A stretch of 64,000 bases of DNA, from positions 124,001 through 188,000 of the forward strand of contig NZ_JMPP01000018.1 of assembly GCF_000735435.1 (NCBI RefSeq), in the 5' to 3' direction. The notes beneath the pieces are model-generated. The model searched no databases, had not been told where the DNA came from, and saw only the letters and a program-made list of their open reading frames with translations. This document shows, in pieces, positions 8,939 to 16,884 of this stretch; position 1 is the first letter of the stretch; every line of letters starts with the position of its first letter. A program made the translations under genes and the position numbers. This DNA is from Klebsiella planticola ATCC 33531 (GTDB taxonomy: Bacteria; Pseudomonadota; Gammaproteobacteria; Enterobacterales; Enterobacteriaceae).

Positions 8939-9496
8939 ATGAAAACGGTAGCGGTTTTATTGGCCCCGGGCTTCGAAGAAGGGGAAGCGATTGTCGCAAT
9001 CGATGTTTTACGGCGCTTGAAGATCCACGTGCAGACGATTGCCTGCGCGCAGACGCGCGAGGTGGTTAGCTATCACGCTATTCCGATGATGGCGGACAGT
9101 ACGCTGGCGGAAAGCATGGAGCAGACTTTTGACGCGGTGGTCCTGCCGGGTGGGCCTGAAGGGAGCGTCTTTCTGGCCCAAAGCGAGCAGGTGATCGCCT
9201 TTGTACGCCGCCACGATGAGCTGGGTAAATACCTGTGCCCGATTTGTTCCGCCGCGGCGCGCGTGCTGGGGGGCAACGGTCTGCTGAAAGGCCGCCGCTA
9301 TGTCTGTTCCGGCGAGCTCTGGCTGCAGGTGAGCGACGGCGTATATGTTGACGCCGATGTGGTGGAGGACGGCAATCTGATTAGCGGTCGGGGGCTCGGG
9401 AAGGTGTTTGATTTTTCCTTGACGGTGGCGGCGCGTCTGCAGGGCGATGAGGCGGCGGCCCGTGAGCATGCGGAGCATATCTATTACCGCTGGTAG
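8939..9496 (+). CDS. DJ-1/PfpI family protein (YajL-like)
   Basis: A 185-residue single-domain protein of the DJ-1/PfpI superfamily. It has the early glutamate (GFEEGEAI) and the nucleophile-elbow cysteine at about residue 103 in CPICSAAARVLG. The family includes deglycases, glyoxalases and chaperones for carbonyl-damaged proteins. ATG 8939 is preferred over 8924 because GGAGAGAG lies just upstream. It is the last gene of the GH88 unit, where it may deal with reactive keto-sugars or 5-keto uronates made by the hydrolase; that link is a guess. Confidence 0.85.
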   Translation: MKTVAVLLAPGFEEGEAIVAIDVLRRLKIHVQTIACAQTREVVSYHAIPMMADSTLAESMEQTFDAVVLPGGPEGSVFLAQSEQVIAFVRRHDELGKYLCPICSAAARVLGGNGLLKGRRYVCSGELWLQVSDGVYVDADVVEDGNLISGRGLGKVFDFSLTVAARLQGDEAAAREHAEHIYYRW

Positions 9497-9547
9497 CGCA
9501 GGGGGCGGTCGCCGGTTATCAGGCGCGCTGAGGTAAGCAAAAACTGG

Positions 9548-9572
9548 CCCGGGCAGATGTCCCGGGCTTTAG
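9548..9572. terminator. Hairpin after the GH88 operon
   Basis: GCCCGGG (9548-9554) pairs with CCCGGGC (9562-9568) around CAGATGT, followed by only TTT. It is a plausible weak intrinsic terminator for the DUF2264-MFS-GH88-DJ-1 unit. Confidence 0.55.
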
Positions 9573-9619
9573 CGATAAGGCCTGTCGTTTGTACCCGCCC
9601 CCCATCGCGGCCAGACAGG

Positions 9620-9715
9620 TTATTGCCAGGAAAGGGTCATGCTCGCCAGGGGGTAGGCAGAGCCCGGTACCAGAGGTATCGCCGCATCGATGTTTTCTCT
9701 GCTTCTGAGGTTGGG
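9620..9715 (-). pseudogene. Short coding relic, C-terminal end of an unrecognised protein
   Basis: On the reverse strand a 31-codon open frame ends ENIDAAIPLVPGSAYPLAS then MTLSWQ and a stop. The composition looks like a genuine protein C-terminus (beta-rich, as in surface or fimbrial proteins), but a stop cuts it off upstream and no start is present. I do not recognise the family. The rest of 9573-10132 has no convincing gene and becomes AT-rich and T-rich after 9890. Confidence 0.2.
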
Positions 9716-10132
9716 TTACGTCATTCGATCACGCCAGGTCCGCATCAGTCATACATGGGCGAGAAAATCTTGTCAGCCCATAGACTTCTCCGTTAGTCAT
9801 GGCTTCGCATATGGCAGGGCTGAAAATCACTTCCTTTACCGATGTTCAAATAATCCGCTGTCGGAAAACATAAATCTGGTTCTGTAATGGTGAAGGTGTC
9901 TTTCCTGGTTATGATTTTTATTGCTATAAGGATTTTGTTTTAGATGGGGTTTTATTTTTAATGTTTATTGTTTTAGTTTCAGAGTGGTGAGGGGGGATTT
10001 CAAGGGCCAGTGATATGATTTTAGAGGGGGTGTTTTGTAAATAAAGCAGAGTCAGTAGCTTTGGGTTTATTCTGGGCTTTCAGCTATTCATCGGCATGCC
10101 TGTCTTCGGTGGGAGCTGGCGCGGCGAATAGT

Positions 10133-10618
10133 TTATACAGTCAAGTGGAGATGAATCAGTGCCACATTATTCCCTGATTTATCCTTTCTTTTTTCAATTG
10201 CGGAAGGTGTGAATCCAAGAGCCGTGTAAACCAGTAACCCGCTTGTATTTTGATTAAAACAGGAGACGGCAATCTCTGATGCCTGATACTTCTCGCGAGC
10301 AATTGAACACATTGTCGCTATGAGATAGCGGCATACTCCCTGTCCTCGGAACCCAGGAGAAATAATTACGTTTCCTATAGAACAGCATCCTCCCTGTTCC
10401 CAGCGGTAGATATTTGCAAAACCTACGGGGACTTCATTAATAACAAAAACGGTTGAGTCCTGGCGCTGGGCAATCGCTTCTCGCAATTGAGAGACGGTAA
10501 GAGGGAACTCTGCTTTTGGGAAGAAATAGAATAGTTCTGTGGGGTTTTTGATAAAGTTGCATATTATGGCAATGTCTTCCTCTGTTACTGCTCTATGTTT
10601 TAACCCCTTTATATTCAT
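10133..10618 (-). CDS. GNAT family N-acetyltransferase
   Basis: A 161-residue acetyl-CoA-dependent acetyltransferase. The core has the GNAT order: an N-terminal strand (MNIKGLKHRAVTEEDI), TVFVINEVPVGFANIYRW, the pre-P-loop strand CCSIGNVIISPGFRGQGVCRYLI with the R-G-Q-G-V acetyl-CoA loop, then VYTALGFTPS. The acceptor is unknown. Its base composition is clearly more AT-rich than its neighbours and it sits alone between gene-poor stretches near tRNA-Phe, so it is probably acquired DNA. Confidence 0.85.
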   Translation of the reverse strand: MNIKGLKHRAVTEEDIAIICNFIKNPTELFYFFPKAEFPLTVSQLREAIAQRQDSTVFVINEVPVGFANIYRWEQGGCCSIGNVIISPGFRGQGVCRYLIATMCSIAREKYQASEIAVSCFNQNTSGLLVYTALGFTPSAIEKRKDKSGNNVALIHLHLTV

Positions 10619-11264
10619 CGGTATTATCCCTCAACAATCACTGAAAATGGATGTGCGAAAATATTCTAATTATTGCATTAGAATAGGTCAATTACAGCGT
10701 CATCTTTTCGTCTGATTTATTCCCCTCCGGGGAATGCCGGAAGGAACGGGTCAGCAAAACCGTTGACGGCCGTTAAAATAATAGCGTGAGAAGGATCAAT
10801 CTTGTGTCGAAACGGGTCGGGCTGATTCAGCTGAAGATGAACAATTAGCCTGGTAAAGAGAGAATCATTATAATTATGTTTGGCGTTGAGGTATTATATT
10901 TCCATTGACGATATTTTATGCTGTTAACGCCGCAGTTTTTCTCCGGTGAATTGTGCGCAGATTGAGCACAGTGAAATTCTGATACCGGCTATGAAACAGC
11001 AGGGGATTTTCCCCCGGAACGGCATACCTTTGCAGTTAAGGTCATAGAGCTGACGGTTGGTTGAGTGAGGTGCGAAATCAGGGCGCATCGCTTCCCTTTG
11101 CCTGCGGGAAGCCCTCTTTGCTCATCATCTTGTCGGTAGGGGGATGCGGCTCGTGTTACAGACGTCAGAATTTATCTCGTTGTTGAGCAAAGCAGTACCG
11201 TGACAACAGTCCAGGAACGGGCGCACAGCGCAAGCGCGACTGCCGGGGGGATGGCTGAGTACCT
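10619..11264. other. Gene-poor stretch, nothing recognised
   Basis: No open frame here looks like a real protein. Base composition changes several times. It joins the AT-rich GNAT gene to a GNAT-like relic and looks like accumulated debris of the tRNA-Phe accessory zone. Confidence 0.4.
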
Positions 11265-11440
11265 GTGCTCTTTTTGCATCGGGTGCAGGCATTCGGCAAC
11301 GTGTTTTTCGTCGATGAATGCTTCATTAACGCGGGGAGAGGCAGGGGTCAGAGACTGCGGCAGCGTGGTTACTTGCCGCCTCCTGTCTTTGCGCAGTGCA
11401 AAGCAGTGTATCAATTGAATGTTTATCGCTTAAGGTTTTC
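11265..11440 (+). pseudogene. GNAT acetyltransferase relic
   Basis: The forward frame reads NVFFVDECFINAGRGRGQRLRQRG, then FAQCKAVYQLNVYRL. This resembles the acetyl-CoA-binding core of GNAT proteins (strand, then R-G-x-G, then a helix and a conserved L-N-V-Y-R strand). There is no N-terminal part, the spacing between blocks is wrong and the frame runs into the TetR promoter. It is best read as a decayed gene. Confidence 0.35.
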
Positions 11441-11482
11441 AGTATAAAGCTAATATTGCATCCTTTAACAGGAAAACGACGT

Positions 11483-12061
11483 ATGAAGCCAAAACAAGCG
11501 GAAATTATCCGTCATTCCATGTCCCTGTTTAACCGGGAAGGGTACCAGTCGCCAAGCATCGACCGAATTTCGGAAAATGCGGGCATCTCTAAAATGACGT
11601 TCTACCGCTACTATCCGGATAAAGAAGCGCTCATCCTCGCCATTTTACAGCTGAAAGAATACGAGTTTATGCAGGATCTGCAGAACATTATTGCGGATAA
11701 ATCCTCGGCGCGGGAGAAGCTGTTTGCCGTCTTTGAATACTACAACAACTGGTTTAAGTGCGAGGATTTTCATGGCTGCATGTTCACCCGCGCACTCTTC
11801 GAATATGGCACTTCTTCCCAGTCCATCCGGATGACCTGCTCGACGTTTAAATCACGCCTTTACCAGTTTTTTCGCGACATTCTGGTGAGCGTATTAAAAC
11901 CGGAGCCGGCGGAACGGGTGGCGATGATGATGGTCATGCTGATCGATGGCGCAATCGCCGCCCAGCAGGCTGAGTCATCTGAGTGCCGGGAGATCCCCCC
12001 GGGAATGACGGCCTGGAGTGCGGCGAAAGCTCTTATTTATTCCGAAGGCGGGACGCTCTGA
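11483..12061 (+). CDS. TetR/AcrR-family regulator
   Basis: A 192-residue regulator with an N-terminal helix-turn-helix (IDRISENAGISKMTFYRYYPDKEALILAIL, about residues 25-54) and a helical ligand-binding domain. ATG 11483 is chosen because AGGAAAA precedes it and because MKPKQAEIIRHSMSLFNREGY is a normal family N-terminus. It is convergent with a broken redox-enzyme gene and its former target may have been lost in the adjacent deletion. Confidence 0.88.
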   Translation: MKPKQAEIIRHSMSLFNREGYQSPSIDRISENAGISKMTFYRYYPDKEALILAILQLKEYEFMQDLQNIIADKSSAREKLFAVFEYYNNWFKCEDFHGCMFTRALFEYGTSSQSIRMTCSTFKSRLYQFFRDILVSVLKPEPAERVAMMMVMLIDGAIAAQQAESSECREIPPGMTAWSAAKALIYSEGGTL

Positions 12062-12535
12062 TCATCGCACCGTGTTGGGTATTTCAAGTGCGCGTAACGT
12101 CTCCAGCAGGCGATCGTAGTAATCGTTGCAGGTTTGCAGTCGCAGCGCGGCGCCGAAGTACACTTCCTCCATCGCTGCCGGATGTCTTTTACCTGTCGGT
12201 ACGATAACGTTATTCAGCCATCCATCGGCGTGCCCGATATCAACCGTGATGTGTTCAGCATAATAATGCACATCGCGTTCTGTCATGCCAATACGCAGGC
12301 AACCGGCGACCAGTTTTTGATACTGGGGGGATCGAGTAATTCAGTCATCGCCATCACGCCAGGCGATTTGTAGTAGTGCTGCCGGTTCACGCCGCCAGGC
12401 ATGAAAGCGTTATATCCCGCAAGCCCTTGCCAGTCATACAGATGGGTAAAATGATTATCGGGTAAGGCAATATCCCGACGCTTCAGTAAATCCTTATACA
12501 GATTGACGTGCGTGATTTCATTGTTCCTCGATAAC
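12062..12535 (-). pseudogene. Iron-containing redox enzyme (heme-oxygenase-like fold), truncated and frameshifted
   Basis: Two reverse frames together give the C-terminal part of a heme-oxygenase-like diiron protein: NNEITHVNLYKDLLKRRDIA, HYYKSPGVMAMTELLDPP, then after a frame change QYQKLVAGCLRIGMTERDVH and HITVDIGHADGWL. The frame changes at the run of six G (12325-12330 on the forward strand), equivalent to loss of one base. The N-terminal half is missing; the sequence switches near 12535-12545 to a GH13 fragment on the other strand. Both defects argue for a dead gene. Confidence 0.75.
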
Positions 12536-12539
12536 GTGC

Positions 12540-12985
12540 GCCTGACCAGCTGCGATAACAGCAGAACCCCTTTCCAGTGGAATGATGGTCCGAACGCTGG
12601 TTTCACTCGCGGCAAGCCCTGGTTTCACATCAATCCAAACTATGTGCAAATCAATGCCGAGCGCGAGTCGGCCCAGGGAGATTCGGTGCTGAATGACTAT
12701 AAAAAAATGATTCAGCTGCGTCATAAAATTCCGGCGCTGGTGTATGGCGCCTATCAGGATCTCAATGCCCAGGATAATACTGTCTATGCCTGTACGCGAA
12801 TCCTGGGCAGGGAGCGCTATCTGGTCGTAGTGAACTTTAAAGAGCAGCCTGTTCGCTATCTCCTGCCGTCCAGTGATGCCATCGAGCAGGTTGTTATCGA
12901 GACTAATCAGCATAACGATACGCCGCAGGGAAGTACCTCTATCGCCTTAAGCCCATGGCAGGCGGGCGTGTATAAACTGCATTAA
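12540..12985 (+). pseudogene. GH13 alpha-glucosidase C-terminal fragment
   Basis: The open frame reads DNSRTPFQWNDGPNAGFTRG, NPNYVQINAERE, DSVLNDYKKMIQLRHKIPAL and ends in a normal C-terminal beta domain. This is the C-terminal 145 or so residues of a family GH13 oligo-1,6-glucosidase, trehalose-6-phosphate hydrolase or sucrose isomerase type enzyme of about 550-600 residues. The barrel and all catalytic residues are missing. The fragment joins head to head with the truncated redox gene. Confidence 0.8.
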
Positions 12986-13073
12986 TCAGGAGAGCAGGGC
13001 ATTCATTTACGCATCACAAATGATTCGGAAGGGGCGGGCCAGCGTTCAGCATCGCTATTTTACAGCGAGGGCC

Positions 13074-13203
13074 CGCTGGCCCCGAAGGGGTGAGCGGCGC
13101 GCCGCGAATAATCGAACGAAGTTCGATGAAGAGTCCGTGCTGCAGAAAGCAAAAAACCAGCCCTCAGGCTGGTTTCTTTAAATAAGTGGTGCCCGGACTC
13201 GGA
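13074..13203 (-). repeat. Second, incomplete copy of a tRNA-Phe-linked tandem repeat
   Basis: This 130-base copy matches 13238-13367 at every position except one (C versus A in the terminator loop). On the reverse strand it begins with the last 17 bases of tRNA-Phe including CCA (13203-13187), followed by an intrinsic terminator stem (13154-13175) and several small hairpins. It stops matching at 13074. Offset between copies is 164 bases. Confidence 0.9.
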
Positions 13204-13367
13204 CTAACGCCGCAGGCGTTGAACAGCGCGCTTGTCGCGCTGGCCCCGAAGGGGTGAGCGGCGCGCCGCGAATAATCGAACGAAGTTCGATGAAGAGTCC
13301 GTGCTGCAGAAAGCAAAAAACCAGCCATCAGGCTGGTTTCTTTAAATAAGTGGTGCCCGGACTCGGA
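13204..13367 (-). repeat. Full 164-base tandem repeat unit starting inside tRNA-Phe
   Basis: Read on the reverse strand the unit begins with the 17-base tRNA 3' end (13367-13351), then a terminator, then three small inverted repeats (ATCGAAC-GAA-GTTCGAT, CCCC-GAA-GGGG, AACGCC-GCA-GGCGTT), and ends where the next copy of the tRNA 3' end begins. GAGTCCG of the tRNA end is matched by CGGACTC downstream. This architecture matches the repeats after E. coli tyrT that give rtT RNA. Confidence 0.8.
13315..13339 (-). terminator. Intrinsic terminator of tRNA-Phe
   Basis: AAACCAGCC (13318-13326) and GGCTGGTTT (13331-13339) form a 9-bp stem with a 4-base loop. Reading the reverse strand, a run of T follows, so it serves the tRNA. 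A duplicate stands at 13154-13175. Confidence 0.85.
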
Positions 13368-13426
13368 ATCGAACCAAGGACACGGGGATTTTCAATCCCC
13401 TGCTCTACCGACTGAGCTATCCGGGC
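13351..13426 (-). tRNA. pheV: tRNA-Phe (anticodon GAA)
   Basis: A 76-base tRNA with encoded CCA. The acceptor stem GCCCGGA pairs with TCCGGGC, the D-loop has AGCTCAGTCGGTAGAGC, the anticodon stem-loop carries GAA in GGGGATTGAAAATCCCC and the T-arm has GGTTCGATTCC. Position next to yqgA and speC is that of pheV in E. coli, a well-known integration hotspot. The last 17 bases are duplicated downstream as part of a tandem repeat. Confidence 0.98.
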
Positions 13427-13436
13427 AACGGGGCGC

Positions 13437-13465
13437 ATTAAAACCGATTCGCCTCGCTTCGTCAA
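13437..13465 (-). promoter_or_regulatory. tRNA-Phe promoter
   Basis: On the reverse strand TTGACG (-35, 13465-13460) and TTTAAT (-10, 13442-13437) are separated by 17 bases. A GC-rich discriminator lies between the -10 box and the tRNA, as expected for a stringently controlled stable-RNA promoter. Confidence 0.75.
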
Positions 13466-13531
13466 CGAAATTTATTTAAATCGATGCAGACTGCACAATC
13501 TATCACCAGTTTGAATTAAAAGCACCCGTTT

Positions 13532-14245
13532 TCAGGTGAAAAAAAGCGTCCAGGCCGCTGAAATCGGCATCGCCAGGAGCAGGGCAGGTAGCATGTTAAC
13601 CACCGCAAACATCTTAATTCCGCAGATGCGCAGCCCGGTCGCCAGCAGCAGCATGCCGCCGACGGCGCTGAAGTCGGCCATCATCATCGGCGTGGTGAGC
13701 GGCATGATCAGCGATGCGCAGGCCGCCAGCGTGAGCTGGATGAGCAGCATCGGGACGCAAATAGCTGAAACGGCAAATCCCAGCGTGCAGGCGAAAATCG
13801 TGGCGGTGAAAAAGTCGAGAAAGGCTTTGGCGATCAGAATGCTGGCATCGCCGGTCATCCCTTCGCGCATGGCGCCGAAAATCCCGGTACCGCTGGCGCA
13901 GAACAGGACAATAATGGCGACATAGCTCTGAATAAACGACGTATTCAACTGCGCCTTTTTTTTGCCCGCTGGCGTGAGCCACTGCTGAAGCTTGCTGACC
14001 AGAGTATTGATGCCTTTTTCCATATTGCAGGCTTCGCCAAGCAGCGTGCCGACCAGCGTGGAGAGCACCATCACCGGCAGGTTGGCGCATTTCACTACCA
14101 GCAGAATACCAATTCCCAATGAGGCCAGACCGAAAATAGAGGTCATCGATGTCCGAATTCGCTCCGGCAATCGTTGGCTTAACAGCGCGCCCAGTACGCC
14201 GCCTAAAAGGACCGCGCCGGCATTAATAAAAGGTCCTGTCACCAT
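13532..14245 (-). CDS. yqgA: DUF554 family membrane protein YqgA
   Basis: A 237-residue inner-membrane protein with about seven hydrophobic segments. It follows E. coli YqgA closely: GPFINAGAVLLGGVLGALLSQ at the start, ASGTGIFGAMREGMTGD in the middle and MMADFSAVGGMLLLATGLRI near the end. Its role is unknown. ATG 14245 is used because AGGAG precedes it and it gives the E. coli N-terminus MVxGPFINA; upstream in-frame ATGs lack that support. It is divergent from speC. Confidence 0.93.
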   Translation of the reverse strand: MVTGPFINAGAVLLGGVLGALLSQRLPERIRTSMTSIFGLASLGIGILLVVKCANLPVMVLSTLVGTLLGEACNMEKGINTLVSKLQQWLTPAGKKKAQLNTSFIQSYVAIIVLFCASGTGIFGAMREGMTGDASILIAKAFLDFFTATIFACTLGFAVSAICVPMLLIQLTLAACASLIMPLTTPMMMADFSAVGGMLLLATGLRICGIKMFAVVNMLPALLLAMPISAAWTLFFT

Positions 14246-14681
14246 AGCAGTGCTCCTGTTCATTATCCCTGACAACGGCATCATTATGACCCGAAAGCAG
14301 GGTAAAGACCTGCAAATACGTCGCCTGTTTGCATACAGATTTCATCTTGCGCAGGTATGTCAAAGGTGACATTATTGCGCGAATTTTCTTCTCTTCAGCG
14401 ATGAGGCCGCCGATGATCACCCCATCCGTACATCATCATTGCCGCTGCGCGCAGATGCGTAAGCCGTCTCATCTTGCTACTCTGCATTCTGATTCCCTGC
14501 ACCCCATGCGGTGAAGGCAGCGCATGCTCACTGCAGGACAACAGTAAGATCGGACCCGGTCTGCTTTTACTGATGTCTGGCGGTCGGAGCTGGAATCCAG
14601 TCGGACCCTGACATTTCGTTGGGCAAGGCATCAACGCCTTGCCTGAAGCCTTTTACTCTCCGGAAACGGGTATTCGCGCTA
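14246..14681. other. yqgA-speC divergent intergenic region
   Basis: About 435 bases with no convincing gene. A hairpin GGCAAGGC-ATCAAC-GCCTTGCC at about 14621-14642 lies 40 bases before the speC start and could act in the speC mRNA leader. I see no uORF with a good ribosome-binding site. Confidence 0.4.
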
Positions 14682-16838
14682 ATGAAATCAATGCACATTG
14701 CCGCCAGCCACGCGCTGGTCTCTCATCTCTCTACCCACCGTCGCGTGGTGGCGCTGGACAGTACTGATTTTACCGATGTGGCGGCAGTCGTCATTACCGC
14801 AGCGGACAGCCGCAGCGGCATCCTCTCTCTGCTTAAACGCAGCGGCTTTAACCTGCCGGTCTATCTGCTGACCGATAGCGACATGGCAAAGCCAGACGGC
14901 GTGACGGCGATCATCGGCGGGAAGGAGCAGGAGTGGCTCGAACTGGAAGCCGCTGCCTGCAGTTATGAAGAGAACCTGCTCCCGCCGTTCTTCAATACCC
15001 TGACGCAGTACGTCGAGATGGACAACAGCACCTTTGCCTGTCCGGGGCATCAGCACGGTGCTTTCTTTAAAAAACACCCGGCGGGCCGCCAGTTTTTTGA
15101 CTTCTTTGGCGAAAACGTCTTTCGCGCCGATATGTGCAATGCCGATGTGAAGCTTGGGGATCTGCTGATCCACGAAGGCTCGGCGAAGCATGCGCAGAAG
15201 TTCGCGGCGAAGGTTTTCAATGCCGACAAAACCTATTTTGTCCTCAACGGCACCTCGGCGGCGAATAAAGTGGTCAGCAACGCGCTGCTGACGCGCGGTG
15301 ACCTGGTGTTGTTCGACCGCAATAACCATAAATCCAACCACCACGGCGCGCTGATTCAGGCGGGGGCCACGCCGGTCTATCTCGAAGCGTCGCGAAATCC
15401 GTTTGGCTTTATCGGCGGCATCGATGACCACTGCTTTGATGAACACTACCTGCGTAATCTGATTCGGGAAGTGGCGCCGGAAAAAGCCGACGCGCCACGT
15501 CCGTTCCGTCTGGCGGTCATTCAGCTGGGCACCTACGACGGGACGGTCTACAACGCCCGTCAGGTGGTGGATAAAATCGGCGGCCTGTGCGACTACATTC
15601 TGTTTGATTCCGCGTGGGTAGGCTATGAACAGTTTATTCCGATGATGGCCGACTGCTCACCGCTGCTGCTGGAATTGAATGAAAACGATCCGGGCATTTT
15701 TGTAACCCAATCGGTGCATAAGCAGCAGGCGGGGTTCTCGCAAACGTCGCAGATCCACAAAAAAGATAATCACCTGCGCGGCCAGGCGCGATTCTGCCCG
15801 CATAAGCGGCTGAATAACGCCTTTATGCTACATGCCTCCACCAGTCCGTTTTACCCGCTGTTTGCGGCGCTGGATGTGAACGCCAAAATCCATGAAGGAG
15901 AGAGCGGTCGCCGGCTGTGGGCAGAGTGCGTGGTGCAGGGCATTGAAGCGCGCAAGGCGATTATCGCCCGCTGCAAAATGATACAGCCGTTTATTCCGCC
16001 GGCTGTGGCGGGTCGCCCATGGCAGGATTATCCTACCGAGACGATTGCCCGCGAGCGGCGTTTCTTCAGCTTTGAACCGGGCGCCAGCTGGCACGGTTTC
16101 GCGGGTTATGCCAGCGAGCAGTACTTTGTCGATCCCTGTAAGCTATTGCTGACTACCCCGGGCATTGACGCCGAAAGCGGCGAATATACCGGGTTCGGTA
16201 TTCCGGCGACCATTCTGGCGCACTACCTGCGTGAGAACGGCATTGTGCCGGAGAAGTGCGACCTGAATTCGATCCTGTTCCTGCTTACGCCGGCCGAGAG
16301 TGCGGAAAAAATGGCCCGCCTGGTGGCGATGCTGGAGCAGTTTGAACAGCATATCGAAGCCGACACGCCGCTGGCCGATGTACTGCCGACTATCTATAAC
16401 AAATATCCGGTTCGCTATCGCGATTATACCCTCCGCGAGCTGTGCCAGGAGATGCATGATCTGTATGTCAGCTTTGACGTGAAGGATCTGCAAAAAGAGA
16501 TGTTCCGCAAGCAGAGCTTCCCGCGCGTGGTGATGAACCCCCAGGATGCAAACCGCGAGTTTATTCGCGGCAACGTTGAGCTGGTGCGGTTAAGCGAGGC
16601 TGAAGGCCGGGTCGCCGCGGAAGGGGCGCTGCCGTATCCGCCGGGCGTGCTGTGCGTGGTACCGGGAGAAGTCTGGGGCGGGGCGGTACTGCGCTATTTC
16701 CTGGCGCTGGAAGAGGGCGTCAACATGCTGCCCGGTTTTTCACCCGAGCTGCAGGGGGTATATAGCGAAACGGATTCTGACGGCATCAAGCGGCTGTACG
16801 GCTATGTGCTGAACCAGGCGGCTATGCGCCTTTCTTAA
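14682..16838 (+). CDS. speC: Ornithine decarboxylase, biosynthetic
   Basis: A 718-residue fold-type I PLP decarboxylase that converts ornithine to putrescine. It matches E. coli SpeC along its length: CPGHQHGAFFKKHPAGR, FDSAWVGYEQFIPMM, the PLP lysine at about residue 347 in SVHKQQAGFSQTSQIHKK, and VVPGEVWGGAVLRYFLALEEG near the end. ATG 14682 gives the conserved MKSMxIAAS start; an upstream in-frame ATG at 14619 lies in a hairpin. It is seven residues longer at the C-terminus than the E. coli protein. With speA and speB 33 kb away it gives both routes to putrescine. Confidence 0.97.
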   Translation: MKSMHIAASHALVSHLSTHRRVVALDSTDFTDVAAVVITAADSRSGILSLLKRSGFNLPVYLLTDSDMAKPDGVTAIIGGKEQEWLELEAAACSYEENLLPPFFNTLTQYVEMDNSTFACPGHQHGAFFKKHPAGRQFFDFFGENVFRADMCNADVKLGDLLIHEGSAKHAQKFAAKVFNADKTYFVLNGTSAANKVVSNALLTRGDLVLFDRNNHKSNHHGALIQAGATPVYLEASRNPFGFIGGIDDHCFDEHYLRNLIREVAPEKADAPRPFRLAVIQLGTYDGTVYNARQVVDKIGGLCDYILFDSAWVGYEQFIPMMADCSPLLLELNENDPGIFVTQSVHKQQAGFSQTSQIHKKDNHLRGQARFCPHKRLNNAFMLHASTSPFYPLFAALDVNAKIHEGESGRRLWAECVVQGIEARKAIIARCKMIQPFIPPAVAGRPWQDYPTETIARERRFFSFEPGASWHGFAGYASEQYFVDPCKLLLTTPGIDAESGEYTGFGIPATILAHYLRENGIVPEKCDLNSILFLLTPAESAEKMARLVAMLEQFEQHIEADTPLADVLPTIYNKYPVRYRDYTLRELCQEMHDLYVSFDVKDLQKEMFRKQSFPRVVMNPQDANREFIRGNVELVRLSEAEGRVAAEGALPYPPGVLCVVPGEVWGGAVLRYFLALEEGVNMLPGFSPELQGVYSETDSDGIKRLYGYVLNQAAMRLS

Positions 16839-16844
16839 TAGCGA

Positions 16845-16874
16845 CCCCTCTCCCGCAGTGTGTCGGGAGAGGGG
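16845..16874. terminator. Hairpin between convergent speC and the response regulator
   Basis: CCCCTCTCCCG (16845-16855) and CGGGAGAGGGG (16864-16874) are a perfect 11-bp inverted repeat. There is no T-tract on either strand, but the position between two convergent stops fits a bidirectional terminator. Confidence 0.6.
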
Positions 16875-16884
16875 ATGCGGTGGC

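Noticed and set aside
7714..8940. A 408-codon open frame antisense to the GH88 gene
   Set aside because: It mirrors the GH88 gene almost exactly, has no recognisable domain and an implausible Arg/Gln/His-rich composition. It is a by-product of GC-rich codon use.
13187..13367. Attachment sites of an excised integrative element at tRNA-Phe
   Set aside because: The duplication spans 130 bases rather than the short identity block of an att site, there is no integrase, and only 34 bases separate the copies. A tRNA-linked repeat explains it better, although an old integration cannot be excluded.
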